NCBI GenBank assembly: GCA_947624925.1 | Contig: CANQMG010000048.1 | Location: forward strand, 1-11,298 | Direction of reading: 5' to 3' | DNA from: an uncultured Clostridia bacterium | GTDB taxonomy: Bacteria > Bacillota > Clostridia > TANB77 > CAG-508 | DNA: 11,298 nucleotides | Part shown: positions 1-6,373 of the stretch, one piece after another | Position numbering within the stretch: the stretch's first letter is position 1 | How the letters are laid out: every line of letters starts with the position of its first letter | Notes under the pieces: generated by a model | The model's database searches: none | Seen by the model: only the letters and a program-made list of their open reading frames with translations | Told to the model about the DNA's origin: nothing | Position numbers and translations under genes: made by a program

Positions 1-179
1 GTCTACATAAAATGTTAAATTTGTAAAATTTTTTTGCTCCATTATATTTTATGCTAATATAATGATGTTTATGATTTTATATTAGATATTATAATAAAAA
101 TCGATTTTACAACATATATAAATTGCTTTAATAATTACAAATATTAATTTTGTTTATTCATAAATTTCATACGTAAAGT

Positions 180-215
180 AATCAAGGGTTGGTAAACGCC
201 AACCCTTGATTTTGC
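180..215 (-). terminator. Hairpin terminator downstream of the orphan gene
   Basis: A perfect 13-bp stem (180-192 pairs with 199-211, loop TAAACG) begins eight bases after the stop codon of the minus-strand gene at 219-554. It stands out as G+C-rich in AT-rich surroundings. On the minus strand the tail is only moderately T-rich (TTACTTTACG). On the plus strand the stem is followed by TTT and then GCC. Position makes termination of the minus-strand gene the best reading. Confidence 0.65.
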
Positions 216-218
216 CTA

Positions 219-554
219 TCACTTCCAAATATAATAGTCGAATTCTGTGTAATAACTTCTACCGCCGAATTCATTTTCAAAACCAATAACTATTCCAATT
301 TGTTCTTCGGTAGGTTTGCATTCATTAAGAAGTAAACAGAATCTCTTTTCTGCATTTCTACAAACATCAGACGGATCTATTTCATATGTATTCACATAAA
401 AATACTTCTTGTATTCCTCTATAACCACATAGAAATAAAATTCGTCATAATTATTGGGAAGAACATCACAAAATTTTATTTTTCTTTTTTTTGTGTATTC
501 TTCTCCCATTTCATTCCATGCTTTTATAATAATCTGTTTAATCCGCTCCAACAT
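219..554 (-). CDS. Hypothetical protein, 111 aa
   Basis: I do not recognise this protein. The chosen ATG at 554 (protein starts MLERIKQIIIKAWNEMGEEY) follows AAAGGTG with a six-base gap. The reading frame is open further upstream to about 647, but that stretch has no better ribosome site and encodes a poor N-terminus. The product is soluble, with a charged helical start, then a beta-rich, aromatic-rich middle (DEFYFYVVIEEYKKYFYVN, about residues 39-57), a Cys pair region (C67, C75) and an aromatic C-terminus (YYTEFDYYIWK). There is no signal peptide or membrane segment. Codon use has more C-ending codons (TTC, GGC, TAC, GAC) than the neighbours, which hints at transfer. It is a single-gene unit with its own promoter and hairpin terminator. 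The size and fold-like pattern would suit an immunity-type or small cytosolic protein, but that is a guess. Confidence 0.6.
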   Translation of the reverse strand: MLERIKQIIIKAWNEMGEEYTKKRKIKFCDVLPNNYDEFYFYVVIEEYKKYFYVNTYEIDPSDVCRNAEKRFCLLLNECKPTEEQIGIVIGFENEFGGRSYYTEFDYYIWK

Positions 555-582
555 TTTTAACACCTTTCTTTTAAAAATTTTT

Positions 583-609
583 TTACTGTATCTGACCTCC
601 CTACAGTAA
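583..609. promoter_or_regulatory. 8-bp inverted repeat in the leader of the orphan gene
   Basis: TTACTGTA (583-590) and TACAGTAA (602-609) form a perfect inverted repeat with an 11-base spacer. It lies between the predicted promoter (638-666) and the ATG at 554. Read on the minus strand, the loop contains GGGAGGTCAGA, a second ribosome-site-like sequence with no start codon in reach. It could be a repressor operator or a leader hairpin; sequence alone does not decide. Confidence 0.4.
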
Positions 610-637
610 TAGGCAAACGCAACAAATTTGCATAAAT

Positions 638-666
638 ATAATATCATACTTTATGTAAAATTGCAA
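638..666 (-). promoter_or_regulatory. Sigma-A-type promoter for the orphan gene
   Basis: On the minus strand, TTGCAA (666-661), a 17-base spacer and TATTAT (643-638) form a -35/-10 pair. TGA stands directly before the -10, giving an extended -10. Transcription would start near 631 and leave a leader of about 75 bases that includes the inverted repeat at 583-609. Confidence 0.5.
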
Positions 667-817
667 TATTTTTTCAAATTTCTGTAAAGTTTTAATTGCT
701 TAAGAATACTTTTATGCAATTTTCAAATTATAGACTAGATTATAAGTAGCATTTGGCACAAGGTATGCTTTATCCCTATGTAATATACCAAATGACATAA
801 AAATAAAGTAAAATATT

Positions 818-1297
818 TTATAAATCATATAAAATACCTAAAATTGCAATTCCCATTATCATATTTATATCTTCACTATTTGTATTTACTAAAATCTCTT
901 GAGGCTCTATAATCTTACCTTTTACACTTTTTATACTTCTTTGTATACAAAGCATCATATTTTCTAATTCTGTACTAGAAGCTGTAACTGTAGATTTATG
1001 ATTAAATCCAAAAGTAATTACATTTATTGACTTTTCTTCTATAAAATTTAATTTATCTTGTATTTCAGATTGTATTATCAAGTATTTAGAATTTAGTATA
1101 ATTTTTTGTAAAACACCTTCGTTTTCAATATCATATTTATCATCTAAAATTAAAATAATTTCAAATTTAATATTTTTTACATTATTCATACTTTTATCAT
1201 TTATAAAAAATACATTATCCATATTTAATTTTTCATTTAATTTAATATATTCTCTTACCTTATCTTCATTTTTTGATACAATTGCTATTAATTGCAT
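818..1297 (-). CDS. Hypothetical protein, 159 aa, Mur-ligase-like segment
   Basis: This is an intact soluble protein that I cannot name with confidence. The ATG at 1297 has AGAGGA about eight bases upstream. Residues 1-95 alternate short hydrophobic strands and helices (MQLIAIVSK, FEIILILDD, KYLIIQSE), as in an alpha/beta nucleotide-binding-like fold. No P-loop or other catalytic motif is visible. The most distinctive stretch is ITFGFNHKSTVTASSTELE (about residues 94-112), followed by an amphipathic segment and KIIEPQEI. The FGFN-x-KSTVTASS pattern loosely resembles the link into the C-terminal part of Mur ligases (MurE/MurF type), where an I-T-(Y/F)-G motif precedes the domain. That is inference from appearance only. 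It lies 139 bases downstream of the deacetylase gene on the same strand, so co-transcription is possible. Confidence 0.65.
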   Translation of the reverse strand: MQLIAIVSKNEDKVREYIKLNEKLNMDNVFFINDKSMNNVKNIKFEIILILDDKYDIENEGVLQKIILNSKYLIIQSEIQDKLNFIEEKSINVITFGFNHKSTVTASSTELENMMLCIQRSIKSVKGKIIEPQEILVNTNSEDINMIMGIAILGILYDL

Positions 1298-1350
1298 AAA
1301 TACAAATCCTCTTTTTTATTTATTATGTATTATATAGATAATGGCTTATA

Positions 1351-1378
1351 ACCTGGCAGGCGCAAGACCTGCTCCTAC
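1351..1378. repeat. Isolated G+C-rich hairpin, possible dispersed-repeat copy
   Basis: In an otherwise AT-rich gap there is a compact G+C-rich island with GCAGG (1356-1360) and CCTGC (1368-1372) around the loop CGCAAGA. On the minus strand it reads TGTAGGAGCAGG, then TCTTGCG, then CCTGCC. This resembles short palindromic intergenic elements that recur in clostridial genomes, with a TGTAGGGG start and an inverted GC core. There is one copy in this window, so its repeat nature is inferred. Confidence 0.35.
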
Positions 1379-1436
1379 AATATTTTAAATTTAAATTACC
1401 ATTTTTCTGTAATTACTATGCCCATAATTTGTTAAT

Positions 1437-2213
1437 TTATACCTTTTTTTGTGTTCCGTTATTATCAATTTTATAATTTTCTTTATAAATTAAATCTGAG
1501 ACTTTTACAATTTCAAAACCTTTATTTTGTATATTATAAATAATTTTATCTAAAGCATTTGCTGTATTTTCTGTGCCATTATGCATTAAAACAATACTTC
1601 CATCTGTAAGTTTATTTTTTAATCTATCCCACATTTGCTCTGCATCTAATCCTTCATAATCTAACGTATCTAAATTCCATTGAATTACAGTATGGTTATT
1701 ATCTTGAGCCGCCTTTATAACAGTATTATTATACTCTCCATACGGACCTCTATATAATGTTGTTTTTTGACCAGTTATATTTTCAACCTTTTTACTACAT
1801 TCTAATATTTCACTAACATTTTGCTCATAACTTAAATTATTAACATGAGGATGAGAATTTGAATGATTTGCAATTTCATGTCCTGCTTCATATATTTTCT
1901 TAACCGCTTGTGGATACTTATCTACCCATTCACCTACAACAAAAAAAGTTGTTTTAACATTGTATTTTGATAATGTATCTAAAATACTATCTATATCATC
2001 AGCATTCCATGCACAATTAATAGTAAGAGATATTTTTTTATCATTTCTATCTACATTATATATTGGTAGCAATTTACTAGATGCTTTAGCAGACGTCATA
2101 ACTGTTTTTACATCGCCATTAATAAACATTGCAGAAAACATAAAAAGAACTACAACTGTACTAAGCGCAACTATATATGAAAAAATTTTTTGCCTATTAA
2201 ATACTAAAAACAT
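1437..2213 (-). CDS. Membrane-anchored polysaccharide deacetylase (NodB/CE4 domain)
   Basis: This is a probable peptidoglycan or cell-wall glycan N-deacetylase, 258 aa, acting outside the membrane. It starts at the ATG at 2213, with AGGGAGG five bases upstream. Residues about 11-32 form one hydrophobic anchor, followed by a linker and the NodB domain (about 58-245). Motif 1 is ISLTINCAWNADD (61-73); motif 2 is HSNSH (117-121), the metal-binding His pair; motif 3 is RGPYG (155-159); motif 4 is WNLDTLD (179-185); motif 5 is IVLMHNG (207-213) with the catalytic-type His211. In motif 1 the usual catalytic Asp of TFDD is replaced by Asn66, while Asp72-Asp73 follow. PdaB-like clostridial relatives also vary here, so activity is likely but not certain. 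General build resembles sporulation-associated PdaB. A hairpin covering the start region suggests translational control. Confidence 0.88.
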   Translation of the reverse strand: MFLVFNRQKIFSYIVALSTVVVLFMFSAMFINGDVKTVMTSAKASSKLLPIYNVDRNDKKISLTINCAWNADDIDSILDTLSKYNVKTTFFVVGEWVDKYPQAVKKIYEAGHEIANHSNSHPHVNNLSYEQNVSEILECSKKVENITGQKTTLYRGPYGEYNNTVIKAAQDNNHTVIQWNLDTLDYEGLDAEQMWDRLKNKLTDGSIVLMHNGTENTANALDKIIYNIQNKGFEIVKVSDLIYKENYKIDNNGTQKKV

Positions 2214-2269
2214 AAAAACCTCCCTAATATAAGCTTTGTATATTTTATGCTTATATAAAGAGGTTTATG
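2213..2269 (-). promoter_or_regulatory. Leader hairpin covering the ribosome site and start of the deacetylase
   Basis: In the minus-strand leader, AAACCTC (2266-2260) is complementary to GAGGTTT (2222-2216), which is the 3' part of the ribosome-binding site. Inside it, ATATAAGC (2256-2249) pairs perfectly with GCTTATAT (2234-2227) around a 14-base loop. Allowing a two-base bulge, CAT (2269-2267) also pairs with the ATG start at 2213-2211. The whole would hide both ribosome site and start codon. Such structures are typical of translational switches and RNA thermometers; the function here is inferred. Confidence 0.5.
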
Positions 2270-2331
2270 ATTTTGAATTAATTAAATACTAGATAGCTTA
2301 TTAAAACTAACAATTTAACATATACAATTTT

Positions 2332-2562
2332 CTATGCAACTTTTTCTGAATAGTTAATTACAGTAATCTCTGTAATAGCATTTCTTACTGAGTTAACTAA
2401 TTTTTCTAATTGTTTAGCAACTTCATTGCTATATGTTATCTCTCCGCATTGTCTACAAACCTGAGATGGTACATTTTTAATAATTATAATACAATTATCT
2501 AATTCAACCATAAAAGTCGTGTTTTTATTTTCTAAACTTCCTTTACATAAAAAGCAGTTCAT
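2332..2562 (-). CDS. YgiT/MqsA-type zinc-finger protein, putative antitoxin
   Basis: This small 76-aa protein has the N-terminal zinc-binding layout of the MqsA (YgiT) family. Two CxxC pairs (C3/C6 and C36/C39, the second in QVCRQCGEITYS) bracket a beta-rich segment. The C-terminal part (about 44-70) is one helix plus a short strand. The Xre-type DNA-binding domain that E. coli MqsA carries is absent, as in many stand-alone YgiT-type finger proteins. Its ATG lies one base after the stop of the DUF4258 gene, and its ribosome site (GGGAGA) is inside that gene's end, so translation is coupled. In known families the partner of such a protein is an RNase-like toxin, so an antitoxin role for this protein is the natural reading. 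Whether it represses the module's promoter without an HTH domain is open. Confidence 0.75.
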   Translation of the reverse strand: MNCFLCKGSLENKNTTFMVELDNCIIIIKNVPSQVCRQCGEITYSNEVAKQLEKLVNSVRNAITEITVINYSEKVA

Positions 2563-2563
2563 A

Positions 2564-2887
2564 TTATTTTATCTCCCTTCTTGTTTTCAAATCATTTTCC
2601 CATTCTACATTATCTGGATAATATGCTGTAATAATCCATAACTCTGTTTCATTTAATCCACATACTACGTGTAATACTTTATTATTTAAACTAAGTCCAT
2701 AAATTAAACAACTTGGATATGGATAATCATTTTCATACTGTTCTATTATTTCACCATTTTTTATTGCTGTTTCTATATCATCTTGCGTTATATTCCTCTG
2801 TAATAATCTAACTATAACATGATTAGTCCATCTAATCTTTCCATCAATAACCATATGTTTAATACTGTCAATATTTAATATTTCCAT
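2564..2887 (-). CDS. DUF4258 family protein, putative RelE-like toxin
   Basis: This 107-aa protein matches the DUF4258 pattern. An N-terminal helix pair has a conserved His and Arg (TNHVIVRLLQRNITQDDIETAI, H23 and R27), then GEIIEQYENDYPYPSCLIYG, then strands with VLHVVC and WIITAYYP, ending near a Trp-Glu. DUF4258 proteins are small, RelE/BrnT-like in fold and usually found next to antitoxin genes. mRNA cleavage or another RNase activity is inferred from the family, not shown here. The ATG at 2887 has only a weak purine-rich ribosome site (AGAAAGAAG), which fits a toxin kept at low level. It is the first gene of a two-gene unit with the zinc-finger protein and has a strong promoter upstream. 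It is divergent from leuS. Confidence 0.75.
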   Translation of the reverse strand: MEILNIDSIKHMVIDGKIRWTNHVIVRLLQRNITQDDIETAIKNGEIIEQYENDYPYPSCLIYGLSLNNKVLHVVCGLNETELWIITAYYPDNVEWENDLKTRREIK

Positions 2888-2927
2888 ATTTTCTTCTTTC
2901 TATTAATTCTATATATTTTTCGTACTT

Positions 2928-2956
2928 ATTATAACATCTTTATCTATTAGTGTAAA
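2928..2956 (-). promoter_or_regulatory. Promoter of the DUF4258/zinc-finger module
   Basis: On the minus strand, TTTACA (2956-2951), a 17-base spacer and TATAAT (2933-2928) give a near-consensus promoter, with TGT in front of the -10 making it an extended -10. A short interrupted palindrome, AAAC-CA-GTTT, overlaps the -35 at about 2954-2963 and could be an operator. The leader is about 35 bases. Confidence 0.6.
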
Positions 2957-3049
2957 CCAGTTTTAAACAATTTAATTTATTTTCAATTAAATTATAAATA
3001 TATTTTTATTATTTTTCGCTTTTCTCTTTATTTTCTAAGTATTCTAGTA

Positions 3050-3110
3050 TATAATATGTTTACTTAGTTTATTATAAGTAATTTAATATATATATTTACT
3101 TAAATGGAGG
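3050..3110 (+). promoter_or_regulatory. leuS promoter -10 and leader with competing repeats
   Basis: TATAAT at 3050-3055 is the likely -10 of leuS; the -35 region (around 3027-3032, TTTATT) is weak. The short leader has TTACTTA at 3060-3066, its complement TAAGTAA at 3075-3081, and a second TTACTTA at 3096-3102, four bases before the GGAGG ribosome site (3106-3110). The middle copy can pair with either flank, giving two exclusive small hairpins. They are AT-rich and weak, so a regulatory role is only a possibility. No T-box motif is present. Confidence 0.35.
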
Positions 3111-3115
3111 TTAGT

Positions 3116-5503
3116 ATGAATTATAATTTTACAGAAATTGAACACAAATGGCAAAATTATTGGGATGAACACAAAACATTTAAAACAGACGTATGGGATT
3201 TTTCTAAGCCTAAATTTTATGCATTAGATATGTTTCCTTATCCATCTGGTCAAGGTTTGCATGTTGGACATCCAGAGGGTTATACTGCAACAGATATTAT
3301 TTCTAGAATGAAACGTATGCAAGGATATAATGTTCTACATCCTATGGGTTGGGATGCTTTTGGACTACCTGCTGAACAATATGCTATAAAAACAGGTAAC
3401 CATCCTGATGGCTTTACTGAAAAGAATATTCAAACATTTAAAAGACAACTAAAAATGCTTGGCTTATCTTTTGATTGGGATAAAGAAATTTCAACTTGTG
3501 ATCCAAATTATTATAAATGGACACAATGGATATTTAAACAATTATTTAATGATGGACTTGCTAAATTTGTAGATATGCCTGTTAATTGGTGTGAAGAATT
3601 AGGAACAGTTTTGGCAAATGATGAAGTTATAGATGGAAAGAGTGAAAGAGGAGGATATCCAGTCGTTCGTAAAAATATGAAGCAATGGGTTTTAGATATT
3701 CCTAAATATGCTGAAATATTATTACAAGGTTTAGAAGATATAGATTGGCCTGAATCTACAAAAGAGATTCAAAGGAATTGGATTGGTAAATCTGTTGGAG
3801 CAAATGTTATATTTAAAGTAGATGGATATGATGTAGATTTTACTGTATTTACTACTAGATGTGACACACTTTTTGGAGCAACATATTGTGTACTTTCTCC
3901 TGAACATAAATTGGTAGATATAATAACTACTCCAGAACATAAAAATGAAGTTAATGAATATAAAAAAGCTTGTTCTTTTAAATCTGATTTAGAAAGAACA
4001 GAACTTAATAAAGAAAAAACTGGCGTATTTACTGGTGCTTATGCCATAAATCCAGTTAATAACAAAAAAATACCTATTTGGATATCTGATTATGTATTAG
4101 TTACATATGGTACAGGAGCTATAATGGCTGTTCCTGCACATGATGAAAGGGATTATGAATTTGCATCTAAATTTGGATTAGAAATTATACCTGTTCTAGA
4201 AGGTGGAGATGTTTCTAAAGAAGCATACACAGGAGATGGTGTTCATATTAATTCTGAATTTTTAAATGGACTAAATAAACAAGATGCAATTGATAAAATG
4301 TTATCATGGCTTGAGGATAATAACTGTGGTAATAAAAAAGTAAATTACAAACTAAGAGAATGGATATTTGCAAGACAAAGATATTGGGGTGAACCTATTC
4401 CTATTGTTCATTTTGATGATGAATCTATTGTTTTAGATGATAAAGATTTACCTTTAATATTACCAGAATTAGAAGATTATGCTCCATCAAAAACAGGTGC
4501 ATCACCTCTTGATAAAAAAACAGACTGGGTAAATGTTACAATTAATGGAAAAAATGGAAAAAGAGAAACTAGTACAATGCCTGGTACAGCTGGTTCTAGC
4601 TGGTACTTCTTACGTTATATAGATCCACATAATAATGACGAACTTGCAAACAGAAAATTATTAGAATATTGGCTTCCTGTTGACTTATATGTTGGTGGTC
4701 CAGAACATGCAGTTGGGCATTTATTATATTCAAGATTTTGGAATAATTATTTGTATAATAAAGGAATTGTTCCTGTAAAAGAACCATTTGCAAAACTTCG
4801 TCATCAAGGTATGATTCTTGGAACTAACGGAGAAAAAATGAGTAAATCTAAAGGAAATGTTATAAACCCAGATGACATTGTTAAAGAATATGGCGTAGAT
4901 TCTTTAAGAGTATATGAAATGTTTATGGGACCTATTGAAGCGGCTAAGCCTTGGGACCCAAATGGAATAGAAGGCTCTAAAAAATTCTTAGATAGAGTTT
5001 GGAGATTATATACTGAATCTAATAAAATAAAAGATGAAGATAATTATGAATTAGAAAGAATTTATAATTACACTGTTAAGAAAGTTACAAATGATTATGA
5101 AACAATGAATTTTAATACAGCAATAAGTCAAATGATGATTTTTATAAATGCTGTTTATAAAACTGACACTTTCCCTAGAAAATACGCTGAAGGATTTGTA
5201 CAACTTTTAAACCCAGTTGCACCACATATAACAGAAGAATTATGGGAAATGTTAGGTCATAATGAGTCAATTTCAAAATCTACTTGGCCAACATATGATG
5301 AAACAAAAACTGCTGAAGAAGAGCTTAATTTGCCTGTGCAAGTTAATGGTAAATTAAGAGCAATAATTAAAATTCCGCTTAATTTAGAAGAAAGCAAAAT
5401 AAAAGAACTTGCACACGAAAATGTAAAAAATTATTTAAATGGAAAAGAAATTGTAAAAGAAATTTATGTAAAAAACAAAATTTATAATATAGTTGTTAAA
5501 TAA
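3116..5503 (+). CDS. leuS: Leucyl-tRNA synthetase
   Basis: This class I aminoacyl-tRNA synthetase charges tRNA-Leu with leucine in the cytosol. The 795-aa product is near the usual bacterial size (about 800-860). The start is the ATG at 3116 (MNYNFTEIEHKW), because GGAGG at 3106-3110 overlaps an upstream in-frame ATG at 3104. The ATP-binding HIGH motif is HVGH (49-52, in YPSGQGLHVGHPEGY), and KMSKS is at 574-578. The inserted CP1 editing domain carries TTRCDTLFG (246 onward; most relatives have TTRPDT) and MAVPAHDERD (337 onward) with the conserved editing Asp343. WIFARQRYWGEPIPI and PGTAGSSWYFLRYIDP are further LeuS signatures. The C-terminal anticodon-binding and tRNA-contact regions are complete to NKIYNIVVK. 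It is apparently monocistronic and convergent with hicAB. Confidence 0.97.
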   Translation: MNYNFTEIEHKWQNYWDEHKTFKTDVWDFSKPKFYALDMFPYPSGQGLHVGHPEGYTATDIISRMKRMQGYNVLHPMGWDAFGLPAEQYAIKTGNHPDGFTEKNIQTFKRQLKMLGLSFDWDKEISTCDPNYYKWTQWIFKQLFNDGLAKFVDMPVNWCEELGTVLANDEVIDGKSERGGYPVVRKNMKQWVLDIPKYAEILLQGLEDIDWPESTKEIQRNWIGKSVGANVIFKVDGYDVDFTVFTTRCDTLFGATYCVLSPEHKLVDIITTPEHKNEVNEYKKACSFKSDLERTELNKEKTGVFTGAYAINPVNNKKIPIWISDYVLVTYGTGAIMAVPAHDERDYEFASKFGLEIIPVLEGGDVSKEAYTGDGVHINSEFLNGLNKQDAIDKMLSWLEDNNCGNKKVNYKLREWIFARQRYWGEPIPIVHFDDESIVLDDKDLPLILPELEDYAPSKTGASPLDKKTDWVNVTINGKNGKRETSTMPGTAGSSWYFLRYIDPHNNDELANRKLLEYWLPVDLYVGGPEHAVGHLLYSRFWNNYLYNKGIVPVKEPFAKLRHQGMILGTNGEKMSKSKGNVINPDDIVKEYGVDSLRVYEMFMGPIEAAKPWDPNGIEGSKKFLDRVWRLYTESNKIKDEDNYELERIYNYTVKKVTNDYETMNFNTAISQMMIFINAVYKTDTFPRKYAEGFVQLLNPVAPHITEELWEMLGHNESISKSTWPTYDETKTAEEELNLPVQVNGKLRAIIKIPLNLEESKIKELAHENVKNYLNGKEIVKEIYVKNKIYNIVVK

Positions 5504-5635
5504 GCTATTTAAGGAGATTATCGTAAGGTTAATGTATACTTTAAACTTTTTATAATATAAACAAAAACTTATTTATGTTTTTAACTGAATTTAATATACT
5601 TAACTATTTTAAATTTGTCAAAATATAACTTTCAA

Positions 5636-5663
5636 GCCTGTCAAAATTTCAATTTTGGCAGGC
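5636..5663. terminator. Hairpin between the convergent leuS and hicB genes
   Basis: A 12-bp stem with one G-U/G-T mismatch (5636-5647 with 5652-5663, loop TTCA) lies midway between the two convergent genes. It lacks a clean T-run on either side; the minus-strand tail (TTGAAAGTTATATTTT) is the more T-rich, so it serves hicB best. TGTCAAAAT, part of the stem, occurs again at 5616-5624, giving the right arm an alternative partner. Confidence 0.45.
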
Positions 5664-5683
5664 AAGTATATATACAGTATATT

Positions 5684-6031
5684 TTAACGACTTAATTTAT
5701 ATAATGCGTATTGATTTAAGGATACCCCTTCCTTTTCTGCCTCTACTGATAATTTATAATGTAATGACTTTGGAATTCTCACAATAAATTTACCACTAAA
5801 ACTATCATATCCAACAGGTAAAGGTACTTCAAATCCTCCTTCTAGTTTTGTTTCAATCCAACCTTTCATTGCATCTTTTATGTTTTCATATGCTTCTTCA
5901 AATGTTTCACCTGTACTTTGACAACCATCTAATTCTAAAACGCGGGCATAAAAATAAGACCCACTTTCATCTTTAATTGGTTGAATAATAAAATTGTATG
6001 GCAATTCCATATAATTTTTAACATCTTTCAT
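5684..6031 (-). CDS. hicB: HicB-type antitoxin
   Basis: The HicB antitoxin of a HicAB toxin-antitoxin pair, 115 aa. The start is the ATG at 6031: AAGGAGG at 6046-6040 sits eight bases upstream and overlaps an in-frame GTG at 6040, so the GTG is not the start. The N-terminal HicB domain (about residues 10-65) shows YNFIIQPIKDESGSYFYARVLELDGCQSTGETFEEAYENIKDAMKGWI split over its strands, with the typical E-L-x-G-C-x-S-x-G-x-T core. The C-terminal part (about 78-115) is GKFIVRIPKSLHYKLSVEAEKEGVSLNQYALYKLSR-like, a ribbon-helix-helix DNA-binding module. In the family the N-domain blocks the HicA RNase and the C-domain represses the operon. It follows the broken hicA gene after a 60-base gap and looks fully intact. 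Confidence 0.9.
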   Translation of the reverse strand: MKDVKNYMELPYNFIIQPIKDESGSYFYARVLELDGCQSTGETFEEAYENIKDAMKGWIETKLEGGFEVPLPVGYDSFSGKFIVRIPKSLHYKLSVEAEKEGVSLNQYALYKLSR

Positions 6032-6091
6032 AAAAGGCACCTCCTTACTTCCTTTTATTACTCTATATAAGTATACTCGAAGAATATTTTT

Positions 6092-6320
6092 TTATTCACC
6101 TATTCTTCTAAGTACGTCTTTAACATATACTGCCTTTAATGGATTTTCTTCTTTTATTGTAATAACATCTCCATTTGCATTTCTAAACTGTCGATGTGAT
6201 GTTCCGTTTTTTAGATTTCATAATGTAGCCATTATATTCTAGAACTTTTAATAATTCTTGAAATCTTATTCCATTTGGCTGTCTTTTCATCTTTTGTATT
6301 AATTTTTCAATGTCTGGCAT
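6092..6320 (-). pseudogene. hicA: HicA-type toxin gene with a one-base frameshift
   Basis: Reading from the ATG at 6320 gives MPDIEKLIQKMKRQPNGIRF, then QELLKVLEYNGYIMKSKK, and then garbage ending at an early TAG (45 codons). If one base is skipped at 6206-6212, the frame continues as GTSHRQFRNANGDVITIKEE, NPLKAVYVKDVLRRIGE and a stop at 6092. Together they make a normal HicA of about 75 aa: a dsRBD-like mRNA interferase with the catalytic His in GTSHRQF. The extra base falls in a run of six A on the minus strand; five A would restore SKNGTSHRQF exactly. The truncated product lacks the catalytic His, so the toxin should be inactive unless a shift restores it. AGGAGGG lies eight bases before the ATG. 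Assembly error in a homopolymer is an alternative. Confidence 0.85.
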
Positions 6321-6373
6321 CTTGTCATCCCTCCTGTCACCAGAAATTAATGCCTAATTACCTGTATAATTAT

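Noticed and set aside
97..108. 12-bp perfect palindrome AAAATCGATTTT
   Set aside because: Short palindromes of A/T around a CG are expected by chance in this composition, and no gene lies next to it.
555..647. Longer form of the orphan gene from 647
   Set aside because: It would begin upstream of the predicted transcription start near 631 and has no ribosome site; the hydrophobic start is a by-product of AT-rich leader sequence.
750..794. CATTTGG/CCAAATG and GGTAT/ATACC complementarities as a small RNA
   Set aside because: Stems are short with long loops, with no promoter-terminator pair around them.
1960..2232. Plus-strand open frame opposite the deacetylase, and similar frames opposite leuS, pepV, rubrerythrin and the 209-aa gene
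   Set aside because: They lack ribosome sites, overlap clear genes and have compositions explained by the opposite strand.
2888..3115. T-box riboswitch ahead of leuS
   Set aside because: Many Firmicutes leuS genes have one, but the gap has no T-box core (AGGGTGGNACCGCG-like), no specifier stem and no terminator, and it is too short.
3104..3115. leuS start at the ATG at 3104
   Set aside because: That ATG overlaps the GGAGG ribosome site, while the ATG at 3116 gives the standard LeuS N-terminus MNYNFTEIEHKW.
6204..6213. Programmed -1 frameshift at A-AAA-AAC in hicA
   Set aside because: The heptamer is not in the right phase with the reading frame, and a -1 shift leads to a stop soon after. 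Only +1 (or one base removed) restores HicA.
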